From Hyalangium versicolor (lineage in GTDB: Bacteria; Myxococcota; Myxococcia; Myxococcales; Myxococcaceae): a DNA stretch of 64,000 nucleotides. Below, piece after piece: positions 16,119 to 24,807 of this stretch (position 1 is the first letter of the stretch; each line of letters begins with the position of its first letter). The position numbers were made by a program, and so were the translations under genes. The notes under the pieces were generated by a model. The model saw nothing but the letters and a program-made list of their open reading frames with translations. It did no database searches and was not told the DNA's origin. The stretch is from contig NZ_JAHXBF010000046.1 of the NCBI RefSeq assembly GCF_020103695.1, positions 1 through 64,000 on the forward strand, read 5' to 3'.

Positions 16119-17330
16119 TCAGGCCGGAGTGTCCGGCCCTGCTGGCGGAGGTGTTGCAGTGCGCGGCTGCTCCTCGGAGGAGGGGGGCGGGATGCCCTTG
16201 CCCGCGTGTGCGACGATCTTCACCTCCGAGCGATCGTCCAGGGCGAAGCCATCTCCCTTGGCCTCCGTCTCCGTCACGGAGATGACGTCTCCCCGGTGCA
16301 GCTTGAAGAAGCGCTCGTTCTTCTCCGTGCGGTGCTTCTCCTGCAGCGCCAGGCCCACGCGGCCCTCGGCGCCACAGCCGATGTAGCGCTGGCGCCCCTT
16401 GCCCTCGAGCGACTCGGAGACGATGCGGAAGAGCCGTCCCTGGGGGAGTTCAGGCCAGGCCTCGCCCTTCGGCGCGAGCATCAAGTAGCTCATCTTCAGC
16501 GACTCCTTGTGCAGCCCCGCGGCGCGCGCCAGCTCCTCCACCACGCGCGGCATGGGCCACGGGCGCTCCGCGTGACACCAGTCGCTCTCCTTCAGCAGCG
16601 CCGGGCAGTTACCTCGGAACATGCACGGCGCGCGGATGCCGTAGCCCTTGCTCACCAGGACGTCCCGGACCTTGAGCAAGGCGCGCGAGGTCTCCCGCAG
16701 CGCGGGCTCCAGCACGAGCAGGCTGCCGCCCTTCTTCACCTGCCCCAGGATCTGCTCCAGCAGCGCGGCCCGGGGCGCGGTGACGCCCTCTCCGGTCCCG
16801 TACAGCTCGTTGAGGACGTGGCCCATGGTGATGAGATCGAACTGGCCCTCGGGGGGAGGTGCCTTCCGGGTGGGATCCCACTCCCGGGTGGCGAGCGCTT
16901 CGCCTGCCTCCGCGGCGAGCTCCCGGGCGAGCGTCAGCGCTGGCTTGCTCCGGTCCGCGGCCATGACTTCCTTGGCTCCCGCATCCAGCGCGGCGAAGGC
17001 GAGCGGGCCCGGTCCACTCCCCAGGTCCAGCACCTGCCGGGGACGGTTGGGCAGCTCGCCGAGCGCTTGACGCGCCTGGGCATACGACACCGGCCAATAG
17101 AAGAGCAGGTAGGCACCCAGCAGCTTCGGGTCGTCCATGTACTTGGCGCCCGCGAGCTGACGCTCCCGGGTGAGGCCGAGCGAGAGCTGTTTCACTCCCG
17201 CTCCCACCTCCTTCACTTCCTGAGGAGTCAGACGCGTCTCGGGCCCGTCTCCCTTGCGGCGAGCCTTTCTCCAGACGGCGATGAGCCGCGGAATCCACCG
17301 CTCCAGATCCCTGCTATAGGCGTCCGCCAT
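16119..17330 (-). CDS. Rsm22/METTL17-like methyltransferase-fold ribosome assembly protein
   Basis: A 403-residue protein of the small-subunit Rsm22 family. The N-terminal half is helical. A Rossmann methyltransferase core follows with the SAM-loop-like motif VLDLGSGPGPLAFAAL, then VMAADRS and DLITMGHVLNELYG. The Cys pattern CMFRGNC, then SDWCHAE, then a later YIGCG gives four cysteines. In yeast Rsm22 and human METTL17 a similar set binds a 4Fe-4S cluster during assembly of the mitoribosome small subunit. A Pro-rich tail ends the protein. The ATG at 17330 is nine bases after GGGAG and preferred over a GTG at 17336. It is divergent from the ABC transporter genes. A direct methylation activity is not established for this family. 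Confidence 0.85.
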   Translation of the reverse strand: MADAYSRDLERWIPRLIAVWRKARRKGDGPETRLTPQEVKEVGAGVKQLSLGLTRERQLAGAKYMDDPKLLGAYLLFYWPVSYAQARQALGELPNRPRQVLDLGSGPGPLAFAALDAGAKEVMAADRSKPALTLARELAAEAGEALATREWDPTRKAPPPEGQFDLITMGHVLNELYGTGEGVTAPRAALLEQILGQVKKGGSLLVLEPALRETSRALLKVRDVLVSKGYGIRAPCMFRGNCPALLKESDWCHAERPWPMPRVVEELARAAGLHKESLKMSYLMLAPKGEAWPELPQGRLFRIVSESLEGKGRQRYIGCGAEGRVGLALQEKHRTEKNERFFKLHRGDVISVTETEAKGDGFALDDRSEVKIVAHAGKGIPPPSSEEQPRTATPPPAGPDTPA

Positions 17331-17391
17331 CGACACTGGCTCCCAACGAGGGGTCGCCTCTGAGCGGCGACCGCGTTAAACCCTGTCCCAC

Positions 17392-18399
17392 ATGATCTCC
17401 GTCCGAGGGCTGCGCAAGCACTACAAAGTCCACAAGCGCCCGCCCGGCCTCAAGGCCGCCTTCCGTTCGCTCTTCCATCGTGACTACACCACCGTGAAGG
17501 CGGTGGATGGCATTTCCTTCGAGATCCGCCCAGGCGAGCGGGTGGGATTCCTGGGACCCAATGGGGCGGGGAAGACGACGACGCTCAAGGTACTCTCGGG
17601 GCTGCTGCACCCCTCGGACGGCGAGGTGACGGTGGATGGCCACGTGCCTCGCCACCGTGAGGACGCGTTCCTGAAGAAGATCATGCTCGTCATGGGGCAG
17701 AAGCAGCAGCTCCTCTGGGACCTACCGCCGGCGGAGACGTTCGAGCTCAACCGGGCCATCTACGACGTGCCCCGCGAGCAGTTCAAGCAGACACTGGAGG
17801 AGCTGGTGACGCTGCTGGAGCTGGAGGAGCTCATCAACAAGCCCACCCGGCAGCTCTCCCTGGGCGAGCGGATGAAGTGCGAGCTCGCGGCGGCGCTCAT
17901 CCACCGGCCCAAGCTGCTCTTCATGGACGAGCCCACCATCGGTCTGGACGTGTCGATGCAGGCCACCATGCGCTCCTTCATCAAGGCGTACAACGAGCGG
18001 TTCGGGGCCACGCTCATCCTCACCAGCCACTACATGGACGACGTGGCGGCGCTGTGCCCGCGCGTCATCGTCATCGACAAGGGCATGCTGAGCTACGACG
18101 GCGGGCTGGAGGCGCTGGTGCAGCGGGTCCGGCCGGAGAAGCGGGTGGTGTTCCGGCTGGAGCAGCCCGTGGAGGCCGCGACCCTGGCGCCCCTGGGCCG
18201 CGTGGTGTCGCACGAGCCCACCTCGGCGGTGCTCCAGGTGCCTCCGGAGGCGCTGAGCGCCACAATCAGCCGCGCGCTGGCGAGCCTGCCGGTGAGGGAC
18301 CTGACGGTGGAGAACGCTCCGCTCGAAGAGGTGATGAGCGAGTTGTTCTCCGAGAACAAGGCGCGCAGGGCCGCCACGGCCGATGAGGTGGGCGCGTGA
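17392..18399 (+). CDS. ABC-2 type exporter, ATP-binding protein
   Basis: A 335-residue nucleotide-binding subunit. Visible motifs are Walker A GPNGAGKTTT, Q-loop GQKQQLLWDL, signature QLSLGERMKCELAAALI, Walker B KLLFMDEPTIGLD, and the H-loop SHYMDDV. A C-terminal ~80-residue extension (VQRVRPEKRVVFRLEQP ...) is typical of drug or polysaccharide ABC-2 exporters of the DrrA/YtrB-like type. The stop overlaps the start of the first permease by four bases (GTGA), so the three genes form an operon. No clear ribosome-binding site precedes the ATG. Substrate unknown. Confidence 0.93.
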   Translation: MISVRGLRKHYKVHKRPPGLKAAFRSLFHRDYTTVKAVDGISFEIRPGERVGFLGPNGAGKTTTLKVLSGLLHPSDGEVTVDGHVPRHREDAFLKKIMLVMGQKQQLLWDLPPAETFELNRAIYDVPREQFKQTLEELVTLLELEELINKPTRQLSLGERMKCELAAALIHRPKLLFMDEPTIGLDVSMQATMRSFIKAYNERFGATLILTSHYMDDVAALCPRVIVIDKGMLSYDGGLEALVQRVRPEKRVVFRLEQPVEAATLAPLGRVVSHEPTSAVLQVPPEALSATISRALASLPVRDLTVENAPLEEVMSELFSENKARRAATADEVGA

Positions 18400-19199
18400 G
18401 CCTGCGCACCACGGTTCGGGCACTGCCCACGCTGCTGCGCGTGGGGTTCTCCGAGGCGCTTGCCTACCGGGCCGAACTGCTCATCTGGGTGCTGTCCACC
18501 ACGATGCCGTTCATCATGATGGCGCTGTGGACGGCGGTGGCTCGGGATGCGCCGGTGGGGCGCTATGGCCCGTCGGGCTTCGTCGGGTACTTCCTGGCGA
18601 CGTTCGTGGTGCGCCAGCTGACCGGGGCGTGGGCGGCCTGGCAGATCAACTACGAAGTGCGTCAGGGCACGCTGGCCATGCGGCTGCTGCGGCCCATCTC
18701 CCCGCTGTGGGCCTATGCGACGGAGAACCTGGGCGCGGTGCCCATGCGGGTCCTGGTCGCGGTGCCGGTGGCGGTCATCGCGGTGCTCGTGGTGGGGCCC
18801 AAGGCAGTACCTCAGCACTGGTGGGGCTGGCCGCTGCTGCTGGTGTCGATGCTGGGCGGGTGGCTCATCACCTTCCTGGCCAACGTGTGCATCGGGACGA
18901 TGGCGCTCTTCATGGAGAGCAGCCAGAAGGTGATGGACATCTGGCTGGTGCTGTTCTTCATCTTCTCCGGGTACATGTTCCCGATGGGGATTGCCCCCGA
19001 CTGGATGAACACCATCTCGGACTGGCTGCCGTTCCGCTACCAGATCGGCTTGCCGGCCGAGGTGATGACGGGCGTGTACTCGCTGCCCGAGACGCTGGGG
19101 CTCGTCGCGCGCCAGTGGCTGTGGGTGGTGGTGCTGCTGGGGTTCACCGTCACGCTGTGGCGGCGGGGCCTGCGGCGCTTCGCGGCGTACGGAGGGTAG
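18396..19199 (+). CDS. ABC-2 type exporter, permease 1
   Basis: A 267-residue membrane protein with six predicted spans, for example LLIWVLSTTMPFIMMALW, VLVAVPVAVIAVLVV, WPLLLVSMLGGWLITFLA and IWLVLFFIFSGYMFPMGI. It begins at a GTG that overlaps the ATPase stop. The layout, including LRPISPLWAYATENL in the cytoplasmic loop after span 2, matches the ABC-2 permease family often found paired with a DUF990-type partner. It should form the exporter with the genes on either side. Confidence 0.9.
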   Translation: MSLRTTVRALPTLLRVGFSEALAYRAELLIWVLSTTMPFIMMALWTAVARDAPVGRYGPSGFVGYFLATFVVRQLTGAWAAWQINYEVRQGTLAMRLLRPISPLWAYATENLGAVPMRVLVAVPVAVIAVLVVGPKAVPQHWWGWPLLLVSMLGGWLITFLANVCIGTMALFMESSQKVMDIWLVLFFIFSGYMFPMGIAPDWMNTISDWLPFRYQIGLPAEVMTGVYSLPETLGLVARQWLWVVVLLGFTVTLWRRGLRRFAAYGG

Positions 19200-19203
19200 G
19201 GGG

Positions 19204-19995
19204 ATGCTGCGACGCTATCTGGGATTGCTCGGTGTGCAGTTGCGATCGGCCAGCCTGCTGGCGCTGCAGTACCGGGGGGACTTCCTGGTCGAGGGCATCA
19301 TCTCGGTGTTCTGGACGTTCACCGCCATGGCGCCGCTCTTCGTCGTGTACGGAGGGCGTGATGCCATCGCGGGTTGGAGCTTCGCCGAGTCGCTGCTGGT
19401 GGTGGGGTGGTTCACGCTGCTGCAGGGCGTGCTGGAGGGCGCCATCACTCCAAGCCTGAACAGCGTGGTGGATCACATCCGCAAGGGGACGCTGGACTTC
19501 GTGCTGCTCAAGCCCGCGGACGCGCAGTTCCTGGTATCCACCACGGGCTTCGAGCCGTGGCGCGCCACGAACGTGCTCACGGGCATCATCATCTTCGTGT
19601 ACGCGTTTCACCTGTTGGGGCGGGGGCCGTCCATTCCCGGCCTGTTCGCCGCGATGCTGCTGCTGGTGACGAGCACGTTGCTGCTCTACTCGATGTGGAT
19701 CCTCACGGTGAGCGCGGCGTTCTTCGTGGTGAAGGTGGACAACCTCACGTACTTCTTCCAGTCCATCTTCGATGCTGCGCGCTGGCCCTCGGCGGTGTTC
19801 AAGGGCGCGCTGGCGTTCGTGTTCACGTTCATCATCCCGCTGGCGCTGATGACGACGTTCCCGGCGGAGGCGATGCTCGGGAGGCTGCCGCTGCGGGCGC
19901 TGGTGACGGCGGTGGTGGGCTCCATGCTGTTCGCCTTCGTCTCACGCCGCGTGTGGCTGCGCTCCATCGGGCACTACACGTCCGCGAGCAGCTGA
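19204..19995 (+). CDS. ABC-2 type exporter, permease 2 (DUF990-like)
   Basis: A 263-residue membrane protein with about six spans, including FWTFTAMAPLFVVYGG, FAAMLLLVTSTLLLYSMWI and VFTFIIPLALMTTFPAEAMLG. The KGTLDFVLLKPADAQFLVST loop and the FPAEAMLG ending are characteristic of the DUF990 branch of ABC-2 permeases. GGGG precedes the ATG four bases after the upstream stop. Together with the two upstream genes it forms a complete exporter of unknown cargo. Confidence 0.9.
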   Translation: MLRRYLGLLGVQLRSASLLALQYRGDFLVEGIISVFWTFTAMAPLFVVYGGRDAIAGWSFAESLLVVGWFTLLQGVLEGAITPSLNSVVDHIRKGTLDFVLLKPADAQFLVSTTGFEPWRATNVLTGIIIFVYAFHLLGRGPSIPGLFAAMLLLVTSTLLLYSMWILTVSAAFFVVKVDNLTYFFQSIFDAARWPSAVFKGALAFVFTFIIPLALMTTFPAEAMLGRLPLRALVTAVVGSMLFAFVSRRVWLRSIGHYTSASS

Positions 19996-20100
19996 GCGTC
20001 CAGCCTGCCTCGCTGCAATATTCCCGCGCGCTTCTCCGGGCACTGGGCAAAGTGCTTCCCCGGTCCCATCCTCCTCGACACCAATCCAAAGGAGGCTGGG

Positions 20101-21630
20101 ATGAGAGGGTGGCGTGGCATGGGATGGGTCTGCTCGCTCGCACTGGTGGGGTGCGGCGGGGCGCTCTCCGATGAAGGCTTGCAGGAGGACGAGCGCTCGG
20201 TACTCAGCGCCCCGGCCGAGCCTCTCGGAGAGGAGCCCCCGGAACTCGCGGGGCGCCCCAGGCTGGGAACCGCACATCTGGTGAAGGACCTCTTTCCGCC
20301 CGTCAGCGGTCCTCCCTGGTGGGGCCCCTACCCGGAGAGCCTCGTGGCGTTTCGAGGCCGGCTCTTCTTCGCCGCCAACTTCGAGGATGGTCGCGGCGAG
20401 CTGTGGAGGAGCGATGGAAGCCCCGCGGGCACCCGGGCGGTGAAGACGTTCCCTCCCGCCCCAGGGACCACCTTCCCCAGCCAGCTCAGTGAGCTGACGC
20501 CCCTCGGTTCACGGCTCTTCTTCGTAGTGGACGACGTGGAGCACGGCAGCGAGCTGTGGGTGAGCGACGGCACTTCCAGTGGCACTCGGCTGGTGAAGGA
20601 CATCGTCTCGGGAGCAGAGGGCTCGGCCCCATACAACCTGAAGGCCGTGGGGAACATCCTGGTCTTCCTCCGTTACATCCCGGAGACGCCCACGGCTCCC
20701 TCGCGCACCGAGCTGTGGCGGAGTGATGGCACCGCGGCTGGCACCGTGCTCGTGAAGGATCTCGGCAGTGACACCTCGCTTTCATTCGTGCAGGCCGTTG
20801 TTCGGAGCACCCTGTTCTTCGTCCTCTCGGATCCATCTCACGGAACCGAGCTGTGGAAGACCGATGGCACTCCCGCCGGGACGATGCTCGTCAAGGACAT
20901 TGCCCCGGGCGCCGAGAGCTCCTACCCCTTCGGCCTGAAGGCCCTGGGGCGGTATCTCTTCTTCACCGCCGCCGATCCCGACCATGGCACCGCGCTGTGG
21001 AGGAGCGATGGCACCGCCACTGGCACCGTGCTTGTCGCGGACCTGACGCCCGGCTCGGACAGCGGGTTCCTCCAGATCCTCGAGCCCGTGGGCAGCTCCC
21101 TGTTCCTCGCGATGGCGGAGCCCACCAATGGTTCGATGCGCCTGTTCCGGGTGAAGAACGCCGCCTCGGGTGGCACTCAGGTGAGCCTCGTCGCCACGCT
21201 GCCCAATCCCTACAGCGATCCGGACTCCTCAACCTTTGTGACGACCTCCGTTGGAGCGGGCGGGAAGCTCTTCCTCGCGCTCGGCGTCTACGGCTCCGGA
21301 CCGGCCCCGCGAGACGTGCAGCTCTGGGTGACGGATGGCACGGGCTCCGGGACGAAGATGCTCCACCACCCGCTGAGCCTCTCCGACGAGTTCGGCTCCA
21401 CGCTCTTCGCCTTGGATGACCGCATCCTCTTCAGCGGCTGGAATGACTCAACGGGCCTGGAGCTCTGGGTGAGCCGAGGCTCGGTGGGGAACACTCGGAT
21501 GCTGCAGGACATCGCGCAGCCGGGCTCCTCGTTCCCCCAGAGCTTCATCCGCGTGGGCTCCTCGGTCTTCTTTGTTGCCAATGACACAGTTCACGGCAAC
21601 GAGCTGTGGAGACTCCCGCTGCTGCCCTGA
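20101..21630 (+). CDS. ELWxxDGT-repeat lipoprotein
   Basis: A 509-residue lipoprotein (lipobox LVGCG). It carries at least six copies of the ELWxxDGTxxGT repeat (ELWRSDGSPAGT, ELWVSDGTSSGT, ELWKTDGTPAGT, ALWRSDGTATGT, QLWVTDGTGSGT and variants), each followed by a (L)VKDI..G strand and an LFF..(D/A) turn. The spacing of 45-55 residues suggests a beta-propeller. Such repeats are common in Myxococcota surface proteins, but no function is established. AAAGGAGG sits at good distance from the ATG. No obvious partner lies beside it. Confidence 0.88.
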   Translation: MRGWRGMGWVCSLALVGCGGALSDEGLQEDERSVLSAPAEPLGEEPPELAGRPRLGTAHLVKDLFPPVSGPPWWGPYPESLVAFRGRLFFAANFEDGRGELWRSDGSPAGTRAVKTFPPAPGTTFPSQLSELTPLGSRLFFVVDDVEHGSELWVSDGTSSGTRLVKDIVSGAEGSAPYNLKAVGNILVFLRYIPETPTAPSRTELWRSDGTAAGTVLVKDLGSDTSLSFVQAVVRSTLFFVLSDPSHGTELWKTDGTPAGTMLVKDIAPGAESSYPFGLKALGRYLFFTAADPDHGTALWRSDGTATGTVLVADLTPGSDSGFLQILEPVGSSLFLAMAEPTNGSMRLFRVKNAASGGTQVSLVATLPNPYSDPDSSTFVTTSVGAGGKLFLALGVYGSGPAPRDVQLWVTDGTGSGTKMLHHPLSLSDEFGSTLFALDDRILFSGWNDSTGLELWVSRGSVGNTRMLQDIAQPGSSFPQSFIRVGSSVFFVANDTVHGNELWRLPLLP

Positions 21631-21668
21631 GGGGCTTCATGTCTGCGCATGGTGCGGTGCGTCAGTTT

Positions 21669-21745
21669 TTGATGCAACGCGTTGTATGAAATTGATGCAC
21701 TGCGCCAATGATTGATGCGGTGCATTGTATTGACTTTCAAGTCAA
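21669..21745 (+). promoter_or_regulatory. Cluster of repeated and palindromic sites upstream of the lipase gene
   Basis: Three direct copies of TTGATGC lie at 21669-21675, 21692-21698 and 21712-21718 (spacing 23 and 20 bases, about two helical turns). A perfect palindrome CAACGCGTTG occupies 21674-21683. A second palindrome, TTGACTT-TC-AAGTCAA, lies at 21730-21745, 33 bases before the AAGGAG of the lipase gene. The region is distinctly richer in A/T than its surroundings. The pattern looks like an operator or promoter region for the lipase-foldase pair. Confidence 0.6.
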
Positions 21746-21788
21746 CCTTGAGGTGCTGTCACCCGAACCCCACCTTCAAGGAGTCCGT

Positions 21789-22904
21789 ATGAGAAACACC
21801 CCCTCCCTGCTCCCGGCGCTGCTGGCCGTGGGCGCTCTCGGGCTGGCCATGCCGGCCCATGCTGGCGCGAGCAAGACGCGATACCCCGTCGTGTTCGCTC
21901 ACGGCATGGCGGGCTTCGACAACATCCTCGGGTACGACTATTGGGGTGACGATTACGGCACCTTCGTGGGCGATCCCTGCGACGAGTTGCTCGAGATCTA
22001 CTGCAACAACGATCTCGCCAGCACCCAGAAGGCCTATGTGGCCCAGGTGCAGGCGTTCCAGACCTCGGAGGTCCGCGGGCTCGATCTGGCCAACGACATC
22101 GAGGGCTTCATGACCACCGCGGGCTCCCAGTATGTGAACCTCATCGGGCACTCGCAGGGTGGCATCGACATCCGCAAGGCCGCGCGCGTGCTGCGCGAGC
22201 GCAAGGGCTACACCGCCGTCAAGGTGCTGATCAGCGTCTCCTCGCCGCACCGGGGCTCGCCGGTAGCCCAGTACATCCTCAAGCTCGGTCCTGGCGTCAC
22301 CAGCGTCGTCGACGCTCTGGCCACCTATTACGGTGACACCATCTACCAGTCGGGCAATGACGGCGTCGCGGGCGCCAAGCAGCTCGTCTACGACGACTTC
22401 GATCCCAACGATGGGAAGACCACGGGCATGAAGGCGTTCAACGCCGCCTACCCGATCAGCACCACCTACGCGGCGAAGTGGGGCTCGCTCATCACCGCCC
22501 AGCGCGGCATCAGCGTGAACCCCGCGCTCTACCTGCTCAAGGAGTTCCTCTTCGACATCGACGGAGATGGCTACTGCCTCGACGACTGTGACAAGGACGG
22601 CGCCGCCGGCAAGGGTGATGGCATCAAGGACGAGGACGATGACGACGGCCTGGTGGGCATCAACTCCCAGCAGATGGGCACCCGCCTGAAGTACACCGAC
22701 AACGCTTTCGTCTTCGACTCCGTCACCAACGACACGAGCGTGTCCGCCGTGACCGATCTCAACGCGCCCACCTCGGCGCAGATGACCTCTACCTCCAGCG
22801 TCATCAACCAGGACCACATCGACGTGATTGGCGTGGGCCCGGACACCTTCGATGAGCCGGAGTTCTACGCGGCCATCTTCCAGTACATCTACTCCAACGA
22901 GTGA
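21789..22904 (+). CDS. Secreted triacylglycerol lipase (foldase-dependent family I)
   Basis: A 371-residue exported lipase. The signal peptide ends at MPAHA-GASK. The mature start KTRYPVVFAHGMAGFD is the oxyanion strand of Pseudomonas/Burkholderia-type lipases. The nucleophile elbow is NLIGHSQGGIDIR. The acid lies in the DDDDGLVGINSQQMG region, equivalent to NDGLVGxxSSHLG, and the catalytic His in INQDHIDVIG. An Asp-rich insert just before the acid (DIDGDGYCLDDCDKDG ... DEDDDDG) resembles EF-hand/dockerin calcium loops and is not usual in the family. AAGGAG precedes the ATG. The next gene encodes a lipase-specific foldase, supporting the assignment. Confidence 0.9.
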   Translation: MRNTPSLLPALLAVGALGLAMPAHAGASKTRYPVVFAHGMAGFDNILGYDYWGDDYGTFVGDPCDELLEIYCNNDLASTQKAYVAQVQAFQTSEVRGLDLANDIEGFMTTAGSQYVNLIGHSQGGIDIRKAARVLRERKGYTAVKVLISVSSPHRGSPVAQYILKLGPGVTSVVDALATYYGDTIYQSGNDGVAGAKQLVYDDFDPNDGKTTGMKAFNAAYPISTTYAAKWGSLITAQRGISVNPALYLLKEFLFDIDGDGYCLDDCDKDGAAGKGDGIKDEDDDDGLVGINSQQMGTRLKYTDNAFVFDSVTNDTSVSAVTDLNAPTSAQMTSTSSVINQDHIDVIGVGPDTFDEPEFYAAIFQYIYSNE

Positions 22905-23000
22905 TCGCCGTACCCCGGGGCGCTCGGCGGATCCACACTGTTGGATCTGTCGGGCGCCCTCGCCGCCTCGCGGCAGCGGGAGCCAGGAGAGAGCGCCGCC

Positions 23001-24086
23001 ATGAAGTCGCGGACCCAGAAGATTCTCGGCGGCTCGGCGGTGGCCCTCCTGGCCCTGCTCGTGAGCCTGTTCCTCTTCCATCAGGCCCCGGCGCCCGAGA
23101 GCCCCCGGTCCGCGACGCCTGCTAGCGCCAGTGCTCGCCCGCGCGAAGAGCGCCCCTCCGCGCCCACTCCGACAGCGGCAGCCGTGCCCGGCGCGGACGA
23201 GCCTGCCCCCGCGATCCCACCGCTCCTGGCGGATCCGGACAAGGACCTCGATCAGCTCGCCGCGTACATGCGCGAGCGGTTCGGCGCGAAGCTGAAGGAG
23301 CCCTACATCCAGATCAAGATGCTGGAAGATCTCATGCGGTTCTTCCAGAAGCGGAACCCCGACCACTGGGAGGAGGAGCTGCTCGCGTTCCTCAAGAAGG
23401 CGTTCCCGGAGATGTATGACGAGCTGGCGGCCACGCTCCGCAACCGCGTGGACTACGAGAAGTGGGTGAGGGACAACGACTCGTACCTTCGCGGGCTGAG
23501 CGACAAGGAGCGCCGCGCCGCCATGTGGGACGCGCGCAACCGGCTCTTCGGCAAGGAGGCGGCGGAGCGCATCTGGGCCTCCGAGATGAAGAACCAGGCG
23601 GTGTCGGACACGCTCGTGTCGCTCGACGCGAAGCAGGGTGCGCCGCTTCAGGAGAAGCTGTCCACGTACAAGCAGCGCCTGCATGAGATCTATGGAGAGC
23701 AGACGGAGGCGTACCTGGAGCGGCACCGCCAGGAGGCGATGAACCGCTTCCTGGATCTCTCTTCGGTCCAGCAGGAATTGACGGCAATGGCTCCCCAGGA
23801 GCGCACGCAGAACCTGCGCTCCATCCGCAAGGAGATGGGGCTGGATGAGGAGGCGCTGAAGCGCTGGGACACGCTGGACCAGACGCGTGATGCGCGCTGG
23901 GAGGCCGGCGCCCGGTACATGGCGGAGCGCGAGGCGCTGGCGAAGCAGCTCTCCGGTTCCGAGTTGGAGGCGAAGCTCCAGAAAGTGCGCGAGCGCTACT
24001 TTGGCACCGAGGCGGAGGTTGTCGCTCAGGAGGAGGCCGGTGGCTTCTTCCGCTTCGAGCGCCCACGCCAGTGGGGACGCAACTGA
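23001..24086 (+). CDS. Lipase-specific foldase (Lif-like chaperone)
   Basis: A 361-residue protein anchored by one N-terminal membrane segment (GGSAVALLALLVSLFLF). An Ala/Pro/Ser linker and a long, highly charged helical domain follow. This is the topology of LifO foldases, which fold secreted lipases in the periplasm. The block RNRLFGKEAAERIWASEM matches the LFGxEAAxR element of Lif. The classical motif RxxFDYxLS near the start of the helical domain is not seen; IKMLEDLMRFFQKRN occupies that place. AGGAGAG precedes the ATG at 23001. It lies 96 bases downstream of its presumed client lipase. Confidence 0.82.
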   Translation: MKSRTQKILGGSAVALLALLVSLFLFHQAPAPESPRSATPASASARPREERPSAPTPTAAAVPGADEPAPAIPPLLADPDKDLDQLAAYMRERFGAKLKEPYIQIKMLEDLMRFFQKRNPDHWEEELLAFLKKAFPEMYDELAATLRNRVDYEKWVRDNDSYLRGLSDKERRAAMWDARNRLFGKEAAERIWASEMKNQAVSDTLVSLDAKQGAPLQEKLSTYKQRLHEIYGEQTEAYLERHRQEAMNRFLDLSSVQQELTAMAPQERTQNLRSIRKEMGLDEEALKRWDTLDQTRDARWEAGARYMAEREALAKQLSGSELEAKLQKVRERYFGTEAEVVAQEEAGGFFRFERPRQWGRN

Positions 24087-24259
24087 GCGGACCCCTTGGT
24101 GCAGCCTCGGGAGAATCGAGAGGCAGGACAGGGCTCGTGTGCTCGCCAGGGTGACCGCCAAACCCGGAAGCCCTCCTTGTCTGTTCGTCGTCGGACGGAT
24201 TGTCGATCCGTTCGGGTGTCCCCACCGTTCCTGCACTGACAGGTACGGGCGGAGACACG

Positions 24260-24778
24260 ATGAAAAAACTTCTTGGGGTCATCGCAGGGGCGTTGTTGCT
24301 CGGCGTGGGATGCGCGCACAGCTCGGAAAGCCGAGCCCAGACCGCAGGGAAAGGCCGAGCCCAGACGGCAAAGGTCGACAGCGCGGGGAGTTATGCGGGC
24401 ACGGGAGGAGGGGGACTCTCGTGCGAAGTCATTGGCACCCGTGACTCAGGGGCCGCGCGTTCCAACTCGACGGACCAGTCCCTGAGCCAGCAGGGCAACG
24501 TCACATCTCAGGACACGGGCATTGGCGGCTCGAGCTCGCAGAGCAGTACGTCGGAGGACACGCGCATCGGCAGCTCGAGCTCGCAGAGCGGCACGTCGCA
24601 GGATACGGGGATCGGTGGCTCGTCCACGCAGGGGAGCACTTCGGACGACTCCGGAATCAGCAGCCCTGCCCCCCAGAGCGGTGCCTCTAATGATGCGTCC
24701 GTCGATCAGTCGGCTTCTCAGCCGTCCGACAAGTTCGAGGATACCGGCATGGGCGGCGCGGGTGGCGGTGGAGGGTGA
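24260..24778 (+). CDS. Ser-rich lipoprotein with 15-residue repeats
   Basis: A 172-residue lipoprotein (signal MKKLLGVIAGALLLGVGC). The mature part is low-complexity, with about five tandem 15-residue units on the plan S-x-D-T-G-I-G-G-S-S-S-Q-S-x-T, degrading toward the C-terminus, and a Gly-rich tail (GMGGAGGGGG). It looks like an unstructured surface spacer. GGAGACACG precedes the ATG. The 45-bp DNA repeat unit could vary in number by slippage. Confidence 0.72.
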   Translation: MKKLLGVIAGALLLGVGCAHSSESRAQTAGKGRAQTAKVDSAGSYAGTGGGGLSCEVIGTRDSGAARSNSTDQSLSQQGNVTSQDTGIGGSSSQSSTSEDTRIGSSSSQSGTSQDTGIGGSSTQGSTSDDSGISSPAPQSGASNDASVDQSASQPSDKFEDTGMGGAGGGGG

Positions 24779-24807
24779 GCCGGTAGTGTTCCGGCAAGGG
24801 TGATGCG

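Noticed and set aside
16003-16386. Plus-strand frame with a run of eight valines
   Set aside because: It is the complement of the threonine leader and of the Rsm22-like gene end. The minus-strand reading explains the pattern better.
21759-24236. Minus-strand open frame of 825 codons
   Set aside because: Shadow opposite the lipase and foldase genes, both of which have clear motifs and ribosome-binding sites.
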